Source: Amphiura filiformis (Eukaryota > Echinodermata > Ophiuroidea > Amphilepidida > Amphiuridae). Taken from it: DNA of 64,000 nt. The stretch covers positions 21,793,812 to 21,857,811 of the forward strand of contig NC_092642.1 in the NCBI RefSeq assembly GCF_039555335.1, given 5' to 3'. The notes beneath the pieces were generated by a model, which was given only the letters and a program-made list of their open reading frames with translations, ran no database searches and was not told where the DNA came from. A program made the position numbers and the translations under genes. How positions within the stretch are numbered: position 1 is the first letter of the stretch; every line of letters begins with the position of its first letter. This document shows, piece after piece, positions 25,840 through 38,400 of this stretch.

Positions 25840-28800
25840 GGTGTAAAATGAGTTTTTAGGGGCAGTCATACCAACACCATTATTGCGTTTGCAAATGGAG
25901 TGATGCTTCCCTGTGTGCACCGGAATCAAATTGATGTTAAGCACTTTGATAAATGTCCTAATGGAGCTACACGAATCCACCTATTTGGGGTACATTTTAG
26001 CCAGCCATTGCTCCCCTCCCCAAGTTGGCTCCCAGTCCCCCAGAAAATTTCTGGGCACTACCCCTACTGGTGTATAACATGACACTGTAAAGTCAAATAA
26101 CATACAACAGACAGCTTAGGTCACTTTTTTACTTGCTGACCAATTTTAATCAGTGTTTTGGACGGAATGTACACAGTATACAATTATTTACACATTAATT
26201 AGTTTATTGCAATATACATAAGGGATATACATCACAAGATACATATGAAGGTATCAATATAAGTCTCAGACAACTGTATGTAGTAAGTCTATATTTCACT
26301 GATTTTAGAGGAGGATAGTCCGATCTCATCACATTATATTTCCTCCTTGGGTGAATGACCTTGACCCCACCCACTCCCTACGTACCTGTAAAGTGACATG
26401 CCAGTAATCCAATCCCTTTTGATACAAGAGCCAAAAATGTGCATTTGAAGGCCCATAGAATACTGTACTAGGCCGGTTATCGATACAGTTTTTTGAAGTC
26501 AATATATCGGAAGCAAATTATGCGACATATCGGATTATCGGTACAGTATTGATATATTAACACATTTTCCAGATGCACAATTTAAGTTTCTTCAATGTTT
26601 ATTAGCACAACAGAATAGTATCTTCTGGAGAAGTTTTGAGACGACATGATGGCTCAGCTTAGAATTCGGAGAAGGTAATTTGGGATAATCTAAGCATGTG
26701 TGCCATATCGTTTGTGTATCAATACTACCATTGAGTGTACCAACATGTCGGAAGTTTTTTTAACTTTTTCATACTTTCGACAATCGTTAACAGGGGATAA
26801 TACTGTACACAAATAATAAGCAGGTTAGCTCACTTTAGACATATGAATCTGATATGCCACTCATTTTCCTATGGTTGTTAATAATATCACTGTCACTATG
26901 AAAATATTGCCAAATATATAGAATCCAAGTATATAAAACCATCTGTATTGTTTTATTACATGTATGTCAACAGACGGCAATGTTACACATTTTTAACAGT
27001 TAAAAAAACCTTTCTGCCTTGGTCACTACTTGAACCTGGCAAATTGCATAAAGCACTTCATACTACCAATTAGGCACAATAGTCACTTTCATCAAGCTTG
27101 ATGAAATGTACCAGAAAATAAAACTCTGACAAACAAAACAAGTAAATGAAATTAAGATATAATAAATGACTTATCAAGTACAAAAAGTGGACGGATGAAT
27201 TTTAGGATGTGTAAGTCAGTTTTACATTTAGATCAAATATAAAAAGATGGTTACATACATACTGGACCAACCGGTTAAATACTCGATTTTTACAGCACTT
27301 TTGAGATATGGAAGTTAGTTATGGACGGAATAATGAAAATGGACGGTTTGATTAATGGACACTTGAAAACGGGAAGAACTACATTTACAAAATAGTATAA
27401 TTATGATAAAAGTTGGTTCACATAACCACACAATTTGTATCACAAATTACCAGGTTAAATAATGTTTATGGCATATTGCCAGACTTCAATACAAGGACAT
27501 TCAGAGATCATTCACTCCAAACCTAATATCCCCTACACTTTTTTTGGTCTTTAAGCATATTTATAAATGTTGTAACTCTGTAATGAATAAGTTTCAGACT
27601 GTGTCAGGATAGACCAATCTTAATTCTTTACTACCAGGCACAAGGTTGTATTCCATGCAAATAAAATCTCAAAGACGAATGTAACTTTTTCGTAATTTTC
27701 TTCATATGTTGTTGATATTTCTGGAAAAAAATGGTTTGGGGGGGGATTTTCCCCATTTATCAACCATTTCTAAGCGACTTCAGAAAATTTATTTTTTGTT
27801 CTTGACGGATATCATAAATCCCTTTATGGAAGTAAAACGGTTATGCAGTGATGTTGGTGTCAACCCCTTCCCCCAACCTGCAATATTTAATTACAGGTGG
27901 CAGTTATTAAACAATGAGAAGGCAAACCATTTCCAAAAATAATGATGGAATGAACTTTTCATGTCCTTGTTTCATGAACATGCAACAGGCTGTACTATTC
28001 CAATGTGTTAAAAACATACTGAAAAATAAATAAATGAGTAATCAATTAAAGCCATGTTGTAACATTTCCATTAAAAATAGGTTTGTATTTCTTTTCCACA
28101 AAATGTGAGTTTTCACTGTCAGATAATTTCCCCTTTTAATTTTGTCCCGGACAGATTAGACAAAACAAAGAAAATTGCTATTTAATATTATATCACTCAT
28201 ACATAAATTCTAGACAGTTCATTGGTTGATTACCATTTATCATGTATACTATCAGCCTCTCCGTGTGATAGTTTTTACCATCATAGTGCTGCGCCGTAGC
28301 GCCGATTTAGTTATGGGGTGGACCCCAAAATGCGAAGTATATCACGGCAAAACATGGGTGTTTTGTTGATGAAAAAGTGTATTTCCTACCTTAATAGTAT
28401 TTAAGTAATAGAATTTATGTACGAGTGATATAAAACAAATATAAACTGTCTTAAATTTGTGTAAAAGATGTATTGTTTCCATTCCACTCGCCGTTCCGCT
28501 CATGAAATGGAACAATCCATCTTTCACCTCGTGTTATATTTCACCATCACACTCATAGACAGTTAATATTTGTATACTAGCGCATATGACGCCAATGGCA
28601 CTCTGTCGATCGTGTGTCTGTTCGGTTATTTTGATGTATTATGACCTTCCCACACACTGTGTATGTACAGTGTTATGGGCATCGCGTACGTGTCAACTAA
28701 TATTATGATCGTATTGATTAAACGAAACATTTTGTCGTTTAATTAAAATCTCAAATTTGTTACATTTACAATACCCAAAGACTTGATTTTGTTCAGGTAT

Positions 28801-28980
28801 ATTACTAGATTAGAATTGTGTAAAATCAGAATTTAGGGCATCCTCCTCAGTAAATGTTACAACATGGCTTTAAATCAATTGATATTCAACTTTGAAATCA
28901 ATGAGTAAGTGTTCAATGCCATCATTGAGGCTTAACATGTTTGATTTTGCAATCAATGGCTAAGCACTGAGAAAGCAACA
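25840..28980. other. Intergenic DNA without recognised genes
   Basis: AT-rich, short frames only, no array or clear terminal repeats. A minor hairpin-like CGCTACGGCGCAGC/GCTGCGCCGTAGCG stretch lies near 28290. CFAP53 ends just beyond on the minus strand. Confidence 0.4.
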
Positions 28981-28992
28981 AAACACAGGTTC

Positions 28993-29014
28993 TGATAGCA
29001 AATCAGCATTCATT
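28993..29014 (-). repeat. Solitary inverted satellite-unit fragment
   Basis: GATAGCAAATCAGCATTCA is the exact reverse complement of TGAATGCTGATTTGCTATC, a common unit variant of the 16-26 kb satellite. It sits alone about 3.2 kb beyond that array and 110 bp past the CFAP53 stop. Confidence 0.6.
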
Positions 29015-29044
29015 TTGCTATAAAACATACCAACGTAGTATGGC

Positions 29045-29050
29045 TTTATT
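29045..29050 (-). promoter_or_regulatory. Polyadenylation signal of CFAP53
   Basis: AATAAA on the minus strand, 71 bases after the CFAP53 stop codon. It is the first perfect hexamer downstream in an AT-rich 3' region. Use of this site is inferred. Confidence 0.5.
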
Positions 29051-29121
29051 TTACCTTTAAATTGAATAATAAATTCTATTAATATCTAATAACTATTAAA
29101 TTTATATCATGTGTAGTCTCA

Positions 29122-29462
29122 TTATGAAGACTGCGGCCGACTACTTTTTCTTTCCATATGAGCCTTTCTCATTGGGTGAATCTTATCAATAACCGGCCTA
29201 GCGAGGGCCTCCTTCAGCTTAGCCTGATACTGAGCCTCAGCCTCCAGTCCATGTATATATAGTCTATGTTCCTCATCTTTTTCAACTTCTTTCTGTCGTA
29301 CTGAGTAGTCCACTTGATCAATCAAATCTTGTTGATATTTGAGATTATCTTGGTGGATGGCTGCGTTCTTTTCGTCTTCCAGACGGTTGTGTTCTGCCAT
29401 AGCCGCTAACATCGCTTCGCTTTCACGATTGGCTTCTTCTTGCGCTAACATATTGGCTGCCA
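29122..29462 (-). CDS. CFAP53: CFAP53 coding exon 7 (C-terminus and stop)
   Basis: Starts after a TTTTCAG acceptor and ends with TAA at 29122-29124. Encodes AANMLAQEEANRESE at its start, and near its end IHPMRKAHMERKSSRPQSS. The IHPMRKA motif is the characteristic CFAP53 tail, so the gene is complete at its 3' end. Confidence 0.93.
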
Positions 29463-32400
29463 CTGAAAAGAAAATTGTAAAATAATTACATTATCATAAG
29501 GTATGTATTGGGCTATTCCATTTAAAATCTGTACACCTGTGGAAGATTGAAGAAAAGTCTTCCACAGAGGGAGTATGTTTTCAAATGTAATTGGCTAGAG
29601 TTAATTATAGTAAAACCAATACTGCCTCTGTTTTATGGCTTTACCTATACCTTTGACAACTGGATGGAGTATCCAGTTGTCTATTCTATTTAAAACTGAT
29701 ATTCCCTCTGTGGAGGACTTTAGCTAAATCTTACACAGAGGGAGTGTGGATTTCAACTGGAATTATGGCCCACTGTTTCCAGTGAGCACTCAAGAATGAT
29801 AGTGTACACATGGATAACCAGTTTGTTTCCTGATACCCCTAAGCAAGTTTTACACTACTACGAGAGGTGATCAGTATGTTTTCAGTCTTTTGCATGATCG
29901 TAAAAAACTTTCATCAAAATAATACATAAATGGGGTAAAAGGTCAACATCCAAAACATACATGTAGGACCATAAATAAGCAAGTAAATTTTTACACCAAA
30001 TTTGGCTCCTTTCCAAGGAAGTTTTTGTTAAAACCATTTTTGAACTAAATTTTCACACAGAAAAAACACTGAAAGCTATCTTAAATTTAAAAAAAAAACC
30101 TTTGTCTCAAAATTCAGTGTTTTTAACCCCTAAACATGATGCATTAATTACTTGCCTGGTCACAAAACACACCCCTTGTCACTTTTTTTTTACCGTGGAA
30201 AGACAAAAAAGTAACACTTCAAGTTTACACATTTGTGATGTGATCAAGCTAAGGGAACAAACCAAAAGATCAAGGACATCATTGGTCTTTTGGCTTGTTC
30301 CCTAAATGAGTCTGATATTGATCAAATTCAAAACATGAGCCATTTTCAGAGTTTTATTCTGCTGAAACCCCATCATAAGTAGACTTACAGTACAGAGATA
30401 TGGCCATTTTAGTGTTTGCTCAGATGCCAGTCAAGTGCAGATCTGTCGGAACATGCTTTTCAATACTGAATAAATGCTAACCTCATCATGACATCATCCA
30501 AGCAGCAAAGTTCATTTCCCATTGAAAAAGCAAAGCGTTATCCGACGGATCTGCAGTCGACTATTCTGTCAGAACAATAAAATACAAAGGGAGCTGAATA
30601 CTACGTGACTTCTCTCTAGTTCGAAGGTTCTCTAGTCCAAAGGTTCTCTAGTCCGAATATAGAATAAGGGTTATGGTTAGGGTTAGCGAGCCTTATTCTA
30701 TAATAGAGAACCTGATATTCGGACTAGCGAACCTTTTTCAGAATTCGGACTTGCAAATGGTAAATTACGTGTTTGGACTAGCGAACCTTTCGACTAAGGA
30801 ACCTTCGGACTGGGGAATCTTCAGACTAGAGAGTTGTCACTGAATACTATATCTCAAAATCAATATTCCTGACATCCGACTCATTTTTGCTTGATCACAT
30901 CACATTTGTTCATTCCACTTTATCACACAATACTCACATCTTTCTTCCACCTGTTTCTTCCTAGTCTCCAACACATCCTTCATGAGTTTCTTGCGTGCTG
31001 CTCTCTGTTTAGCCCACTCGTTGAGTCTCTTCTGCCATTGTCGTTCAACCTCGGCATTGATCATGGAATCGATCTCAGCTTCACGTTGCTGCTCTGCGAG
31101 GTACTCCTGGTGCAGGTAGTCTCGATATCTTTGGTCTTCTTCCCGTAGCTCTTTCTGTTGGACAGAAAAGTTAATAATATCTGTTCTAAGGCTTAATTCA
31201 TAAATGTTTATTAATACACTCCTGGAACCAAGTAGCCAATCAGAATAGATAAGATGTTAGATAAATATGCAGAGTGCAGGGATGTAGAAAGTGATTTTTT
31301 CCTAAGGAGCAACTTTTTTATATTTTCTCCTCCCAAATGCACCATATCCTCAAATCCTGCATCCCTGGCAGTGTCTAATAATTGTACTCCTGTGGACTAC
31401 ACACCAGTGTTTTCAAATGTGTACGGGTCACATAGCCCAAGTCATTTTGCTTGGAGATGCAGGCATATTATATTGCTTGTATTTCCAACAGTTTAACGCT
31501 GAATGTTTTAAAACCTATAAATAAAGAACTTAACACAGATTTGTGGTCCTAAAATTACTGAGTTACATGTTCATTGATAACTGATCACTGAATAAATGCA
31601 ACACTTCACTTGAATCACTCGCTCGCTCACTCACTCACTCACTCATCTTACTCACTCACTCATTTTACTCACTCACTCATCTTACTCACTCACTCATCTT
31701 ACTCACTCACTCATCTTACTCACTCACTCACTCATCTTACTCAATCACTCACTCACTCCATCACTCACTCACTCATCTTACTCACTCACTCACTCATCTT
31801 ACTCACTCACTCACTCATCTTACTCACTCATCTTACTCACTCATCTTACTCAATCACTCACTCACTCATCTTACTCACTCACTCATCTTACTCACTCACT
31901 CATCTTACTCACTCACTCATCTTACTCACTCACTCATCTTACTCACTCACTCACTCATCTTACTCACTCACTCACCTTACTCACTCACTCATCTTACTCG
32001 CTCACTCACTCACTCATCTTACTCACTCACTCACCTTACTCACTCACTCATCTTACTCACTCATCTTACTCACTCATCTTACTCACTCACTCACTCACTC
32101 ATCTTACGCACTCACTCACTCATCTTACTCACTCACTCACTCACTCACTCACTCACTCATCTTACTCACTCACTCATCTTACGCACTCACTCATCTTACT
32201 CACTCACTCGCTCATCTTACTCACTCATCTTACTCACTCACTCACTCATCTTACTCACTCACTCACTCACTCATCTTACGCACTCACTCACTCATCTTAC
32301 TCACTCACTCACTCACTCATCTTACTCACTCACTCACTCATCTTACTCACTCACTCATCTTACGCACTCACTCATCTTACTCACTCACTCGCTCATCTTA

Positions 32401-35400
32401 CTCACTCATCTTACTCATATACTTACTCACCTACACTCAATCAAAAACCAAATCAAACTCAAATCCAAGTAAACAACCAATGACGCAATCAATCAATCAA
32501 TTTGTTCATCAATTACTCAATCAACTAACCTTTCTTTGTGCAAATTCTAGTGCTTCATTTCTAGTGTCAGTAAGAAGTTTCTCAAGTATCTGCATATCAA
32601 GTGCCAATTCCTCTTGCATCTCTTTGGCTTTCCTCTTCATCTTTAGTCGGATGTTCTGAGCCAGGTCATCTCTTGTTGACTGCTGTTGTTGATGTTTCTC
32701 ATGAAGCGCCCTCTGCTGTTCAAGCGCTCTCAGATTACGTTCTTCAGTCTGGAAACAAGAATTGATTTATATTTTTATTAAATAAAGATGGGGAGTAAAG
32801 AAAGCTGAGCTGACATGGGGTTCAAACTGGACACATCTGGAAATAGAATGCAAGACATACCAATCCCATTTTCAAATTGAGCTATTTGCAGTTGCTCAGG
32901 TGCTGGCCAGGATTACAGCGGGGGACTGGACATTACAATACAACCGGAGGATCAGTGAAGACGCGGCTTTTAAATATTTTTAGTAACAAATTGTTTATTT
33001 TTGTTACTTTGTAATGTTACTCACAATTCTCATTTGTTTAGAAAATAAGCTCATGCAAAAGCATAGACATTTCTATCATGGTTCTTGTGATAAAATAATG
33101 CTTGACATAATTTGTAAATATACTGTGTCATGTGCTCTATTTTACAGACTTTTAATATCTCAGTACCACTGATTAATCTGGGAAAAGGCGAAAGTGTAAT
33201 ACCATTTGTAAGATTTCATCAAGCACATCTAGACACTACGAGATGGTTTCTGACATCCACGGTACTGAAGTATTCCTGTTATGCCATTGACTGTTCCACA
33301 TGATATTCGCCGATCGCATGGTCATCTCAAAAGATTGTAAAGATTCTATCCGCAAAGTGTGTGTTGAGTACGCCTGTCAAACGCATGCTTTAATTGCCGC
33401 GCACGCTTTACAAAAGCCTTCTGGCGCGTTGCCAGGTAAGAGCGAGAAACAAAATTGCACTTTTGCGCATGTGTTTGCGGGGAGGACCTCGTTTTGATAG
33501 TAAGATGGCAGATCCCTGCAAAGGGTGAATACTGCTAGTCACGCTCTTGTTAAGCACCTTAATTCATTTGGACGCCTCAAAGCAGTGATGGAGACTGAAC
33601 AAAAGAATCAGATCATTTCTTCCATGAGCACATCATGTCTATCTTTAGATTGTGTATCTACACAACACCAGGACTGATTGTGACAGTCAGGGGTTAACAC
33701 CCTACTCTTTTCAAAACTGACTGTGAGATACATGTACAGGTATCATACATGCTTCTCTGAACTGACAACTTGTCGCCTCCCTGAAAGATGGAATACTCTT
33801 AATGGTTCATTTACCCAACTCTAAATGCACCATGTGGAGAGTAGAAGTCAGCATTTAATCTACGGATGTTGCCAATTAAATCCAGACATTTTTTCCCCCC
33901 AAGTCAGTACCCCGCTGGGAATCAAAGCCGGGATCTACCAGAAGTAATCATCCACCGGGCCACATTATTGTGTTTCAATTGGACTCATTTTGAAGTCAAC
34001 TTCTAATGCACCCTTACCAATAGTCTGCCCTCTTCAGCTTTGAGTCTCCTCTGCTCCTCTCTCTTAGCCTCCAATGCAGCCTTCTGTTGCTGCAAAGTGT
34101 CCAATGTCTCTCTATTCCTGATATGCTGCTCAAGGGCTTCTCTCTCCTCCCTTGCAGCCTTGTCCAGTCTATCTTGTTCCCATAAGGCTGCATACATGTC
34201 ATCCAATTCTTTCTGATTCTTATCCATTTCTTCTTTCATACGTAGCTGTTCCCCTCGCTCCATGCAGACTTCGTCCATGTGGCGTCTGGTGAGAGTTGCT
34301 CTAAGTTCTTCACATTCTTCCCTGTAATAATTATCAAATAATGTGGTAGTGTAAAAAAGCACATTGGATAGTAGGGGAGGGAAGAAAATCAAGATGACAA
34401 TAAGTGGGGAGCGCAAACCCACAACTTCAGAGACAACCTTTGCCGATGGTACGATTTCTCTGCTATATATAAACAGGAACCACTATCATGACTATGGTTA
34501 TAGTTTGATCAGCTCGTAATAGGCGGAAATGTTAGGCTTTTACCACTACGCTGAAAAGTAGACCCACGTTAAGAGTGCCATTAGTTGCCATATCTTTATT
34601 TTGTGTGTTAAAGAAAGATAGGACTTGAATTAATAATTTGTGATGCTTCTGGCGATATGTCACAAGACAATTCTCAAAATAAAATAATTTACGTTGATAT
34701 TATGTTATAAGGCCCGCCGATTACGAGCTGATCAAAGTATAACTAAGATCACTCATTTGTGATTTGTTCCTCCAGAAAGACATTAGATACACCAACCAAA
34801 TAGATCGACCTACAACCTAAATAATAATACCAAGTTTGCTACAAATCGGAGACATGTATTTCTGAAGTGACTGTAACCTGGTACATTACTTATTAAAAAC
34901 ACAGGCAAAACACACACAATGGTTTACCAAGCGTTTGTTAGTAACGAACGGACAGAAGGACAAAGGTACTGCTTGTGCTTATAAAATCCTATCCTATCCT
35001 AGAATTTCAGATTTGTTGATCCATGGTACGATAGACGCTGGAATTCAATAGGAATTTCATTTTTTTACTCGATCAGTTGAGCTCAAAATTAAGAAAGACT
35101 AGAGCATGGTGAAAAGAAAACATGGATATTTATCAAAAATCTTTTTACTGCTTTAAACACATGTAAAACAGTACTAGGTTAAAATTTTAGTAAAAAAATA
35201 AGCCAAAGGTTTCTTTACCTCCATCTCTGATCCATTTTTTCAGCCACTATATGAAGTCTTTCTTCTTCTCTCTTTTCCTTTAAGTAGCGTGCCCGGTCTC
35301 TCATCTTTGCTTGCCTTTCTATCATGGTTTCTTGACTTTCTTCCATTTCTGTTATATACTCGGCTTCTTCTTTTGCTAGCAAGTCTCGTAATCTGTGGAA

Positions 35401-38400
35401 GAAAAAATAAACCAAAAAAAATCTAAATGTTACTATTTAGAGTATCCTGGTCATTACTAAGTTTGTGAAAAGCAAACAAACTCGTTAGTAAAATCGAAAT
35501 TGAGGTAAAAAGCAAGAACATTCTATTTTTTGGTTTGCCTCAAGTTCAGTAGTGACATACATGTAGGCGCATATTTTGCCGGTTGTAGTATCAAATCATG
35601 TGCATAAAGTTAATCATGCAGCACATCCGGGCGGCTTGTTGGCATGCTTGCAGGACAATTGCAAAAAAGTAATGGTATCACTACCAAACTGGTGGTGAAT
35701 CAAGGCTTAGATATCAGTAACAGAAACATATAGATATTCTGAGTTTGCCATCCATCACCCCTCAGTATTATCATGAAAGAGAAACACATGATCAATGAAA
35801 ATGGCTGAACCCAACTTGAATCTGAAGTCACTTTGAAATTTTGATGTGACTTTTAAGATCAATTGCCTGTCCTAAAGAATACCATTAGATATTTCAAGTA
35901 CAACTCTTACACATGTGACATAACTGCACTAATAATTAATTAGGGTGATGATGTACCACTGTACCACCTTGATACATTTGTACAGGAGCAGATTGTTATT
36001 CCAAAGGACCATCTTACTATAAATAGGGGAATGTTGTGACTGACTGACTATGTGTGTGGGCATGTCAATGCAAAGGCTCCGTCAGTTTCGATCCAAACAT
36101 CGCCAAAATCATATGGGAATGTCCTGTTATTAATTTGGTTGAAAACGGTTAAGAATTGGCCTCAAAATCAGTGAAAATGTGGTCCGTTGCTATCCTAGGT
36201 AAACAAAAAAAGTAGTAAGTTGCTAAGTTAGCCCTGTGCGTCGCACTTTTTTGTAATTCTGAGAACAAAGTACAAAATATGGTTCAAGCATGCATTTAAA
36301 TTAACATGTCTATTCACCAATCTTTGCACAAGAACAATTGATGATACAAATGAAAAAGAAAAATCTGAAATAATTAGGTGATTACGTAAATGATGCATAC
36401 TTGAACCACATTTTGTACTTAGTTCTCAAAATTACAAAAATGACTTAGGCAATTAGCGTATCAGGCTGACGATAATTGTATGTTTTCAAATGTCTGCGTA
36501 ATGTACCAGTCTATCTTACAGACTTTCTGACTCATACATGTAACTCACAGCTGTACCGTCAGGAGTCAGGACCCTTGACACGTTCATCATCTGATACTTC
36601 TCTTCTCACAACTCATGTCCGGAAAAATTGTATTGGTGATAAATCGATTGATGTTCCTGCTCCCACACTGTGGAACAGCCTCCTAAGAATCATCAGGGAG
36701 GTATGTAACACTGGCATGCACTGCCAAATTTCAAAAAGGTTTTGAAGTTTCACTTCTATCCATCCTATTGATTCTGTTTTTGCTTTTGATTTGCTTTTAG
36801 AATACGCAATTTTGGAGGCCAAAAAACGCACCCTGATTTTAAAAAATGCAAAAATCTGTGATTTCCCGCTTAAAACGTAAATTCTGAAAAAAAACAAAAT
36901 TAAAAACCACACACAAAATTTTGAAGATTTTTTCAAAAATGTCAAAAAAAATGCATTTGGAGCCAAAATACGCCACAAAAAACGTAATTGCGTATTCTTA
37001 GCAGCCCTACTTTAATATGGCGCTTTGATCAAGTTGGAGAGGCACCTTATTAAATGTTGTTTTATATATGCAATGAGGTTGTCAACTGGGTCACCAACAC
37101 TTGACACTCATTTCCAATTCTTACCGTTGTCGTCTATCTTCTAATGTGAATTCTGACTGTTGCATCAAGTTAGACACTCTTCTTCGGACTGTGTTCTGTT
37201 GTATTCTTTTATCTGTTATTTTTCCCAATCATTTTGAGGTCACATAATGCATTGTATTTGGTGACAGCTACAGCCTCCTCTCGTTGGTCATCTTGTTTCC
37301 TGCGTTCCAATATGAGATGATCCGGTGGCAACTTGCTGGGCATTTTGGCCCGCTGCAATTTAACAAGAATGGGAAAATTTGTTGATGAAAGATATTACTG
37401 TATGTGGTGCATATACGGTTACTTGCGTAGATAAGATACTGTTTTAGCTGTTGTTTTAGATGGATGGCGCTCACATAAAATAGACACATACGCATTTGCA
37501 AAATCAGGGACAAATGCGCGGGAAAAACAGCAAATTGCATGATGATTGCACGTAACTTTTACACATAAAAAACACAGTGACACATGTATATAGAACACTT
37601 GCTTAGCACAAGCACATGAGGTACGCGCATTTTGACGGTAATATACGCCAGTGAATCATGCATTTTCAAGCACGTTTGACATCTTTTTACTGTGTGTGTG
37701 ATGCAATTCTGCATTTATTCAAGACGGCGAATTTTTCTATTGAATACATAATACATTTCTAAGAATTTCTGCAACTTTTTAATCATCTGTTCATCTTTAC
37801 ATGTGACAGAAGTAATGTTAATTTTAAAAAGGTATGTTTCTTCCTTTTTCGATTATTTTAAAATTATTTTTTCAAACTCCTTAGAAAAATGGCTATTTTC
37901 ACTTGTTTTCAAAAAGTTGTTTTTATTTTACCTTGTTTTTTACCCCATATAATTTCCCTCATTTATCGAAGCCCTGCCCTCCTTCCAATACATTGAACTT
38001 ACTTCCTTGACTCCAAAGTGTTGGTAACTTTTTAACCATGATGCAAAACTAAACCTTGAATGATGCAAAACTAAAAACCTAGTCCTTATATAGCGAGGCC
38101 GAGGGTAGTCTACAGTTTTTGTCAGAGAAGAACAGCAGTTGTGTACATTTTGAGAGTGTGCAGATAGCGTAAACACGGAAGTGGGGTTCTGAATCATTGG
38201 CTGAATCAATCAGCTGACATTGAATCATACAATGTAGCAACAGACCGATAAGTCAGGATCGCCCAGCCATCATAGTATGCAACCCACACCTATTTGCCCT
38301 CTATACTATACTAGCGTAAAACTTCACATGTTGTCACACCATCCACGGATTTTGGTACTTTTATCGCTGGAACGGTGTGACGGTGTTTCTAGATTTAATT

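Noticed and set aside
31610..32659. 349-codon plus-strand ORF rich in THSLTHSSYSL
   Set aside because: It is a translation of the ACTC/ATCTTACTC microsatellite and runs into the antisense of CFAP53 exon 5.
34003..34422. CFAP53 exon 4 extended upstream to an ATG at 34422
   Set aside because: Residues upstream of EECEELR are hydrophobic and intronic; the TTACAG acceptor at 34322 and the phase with exon 3 show the real boundary.
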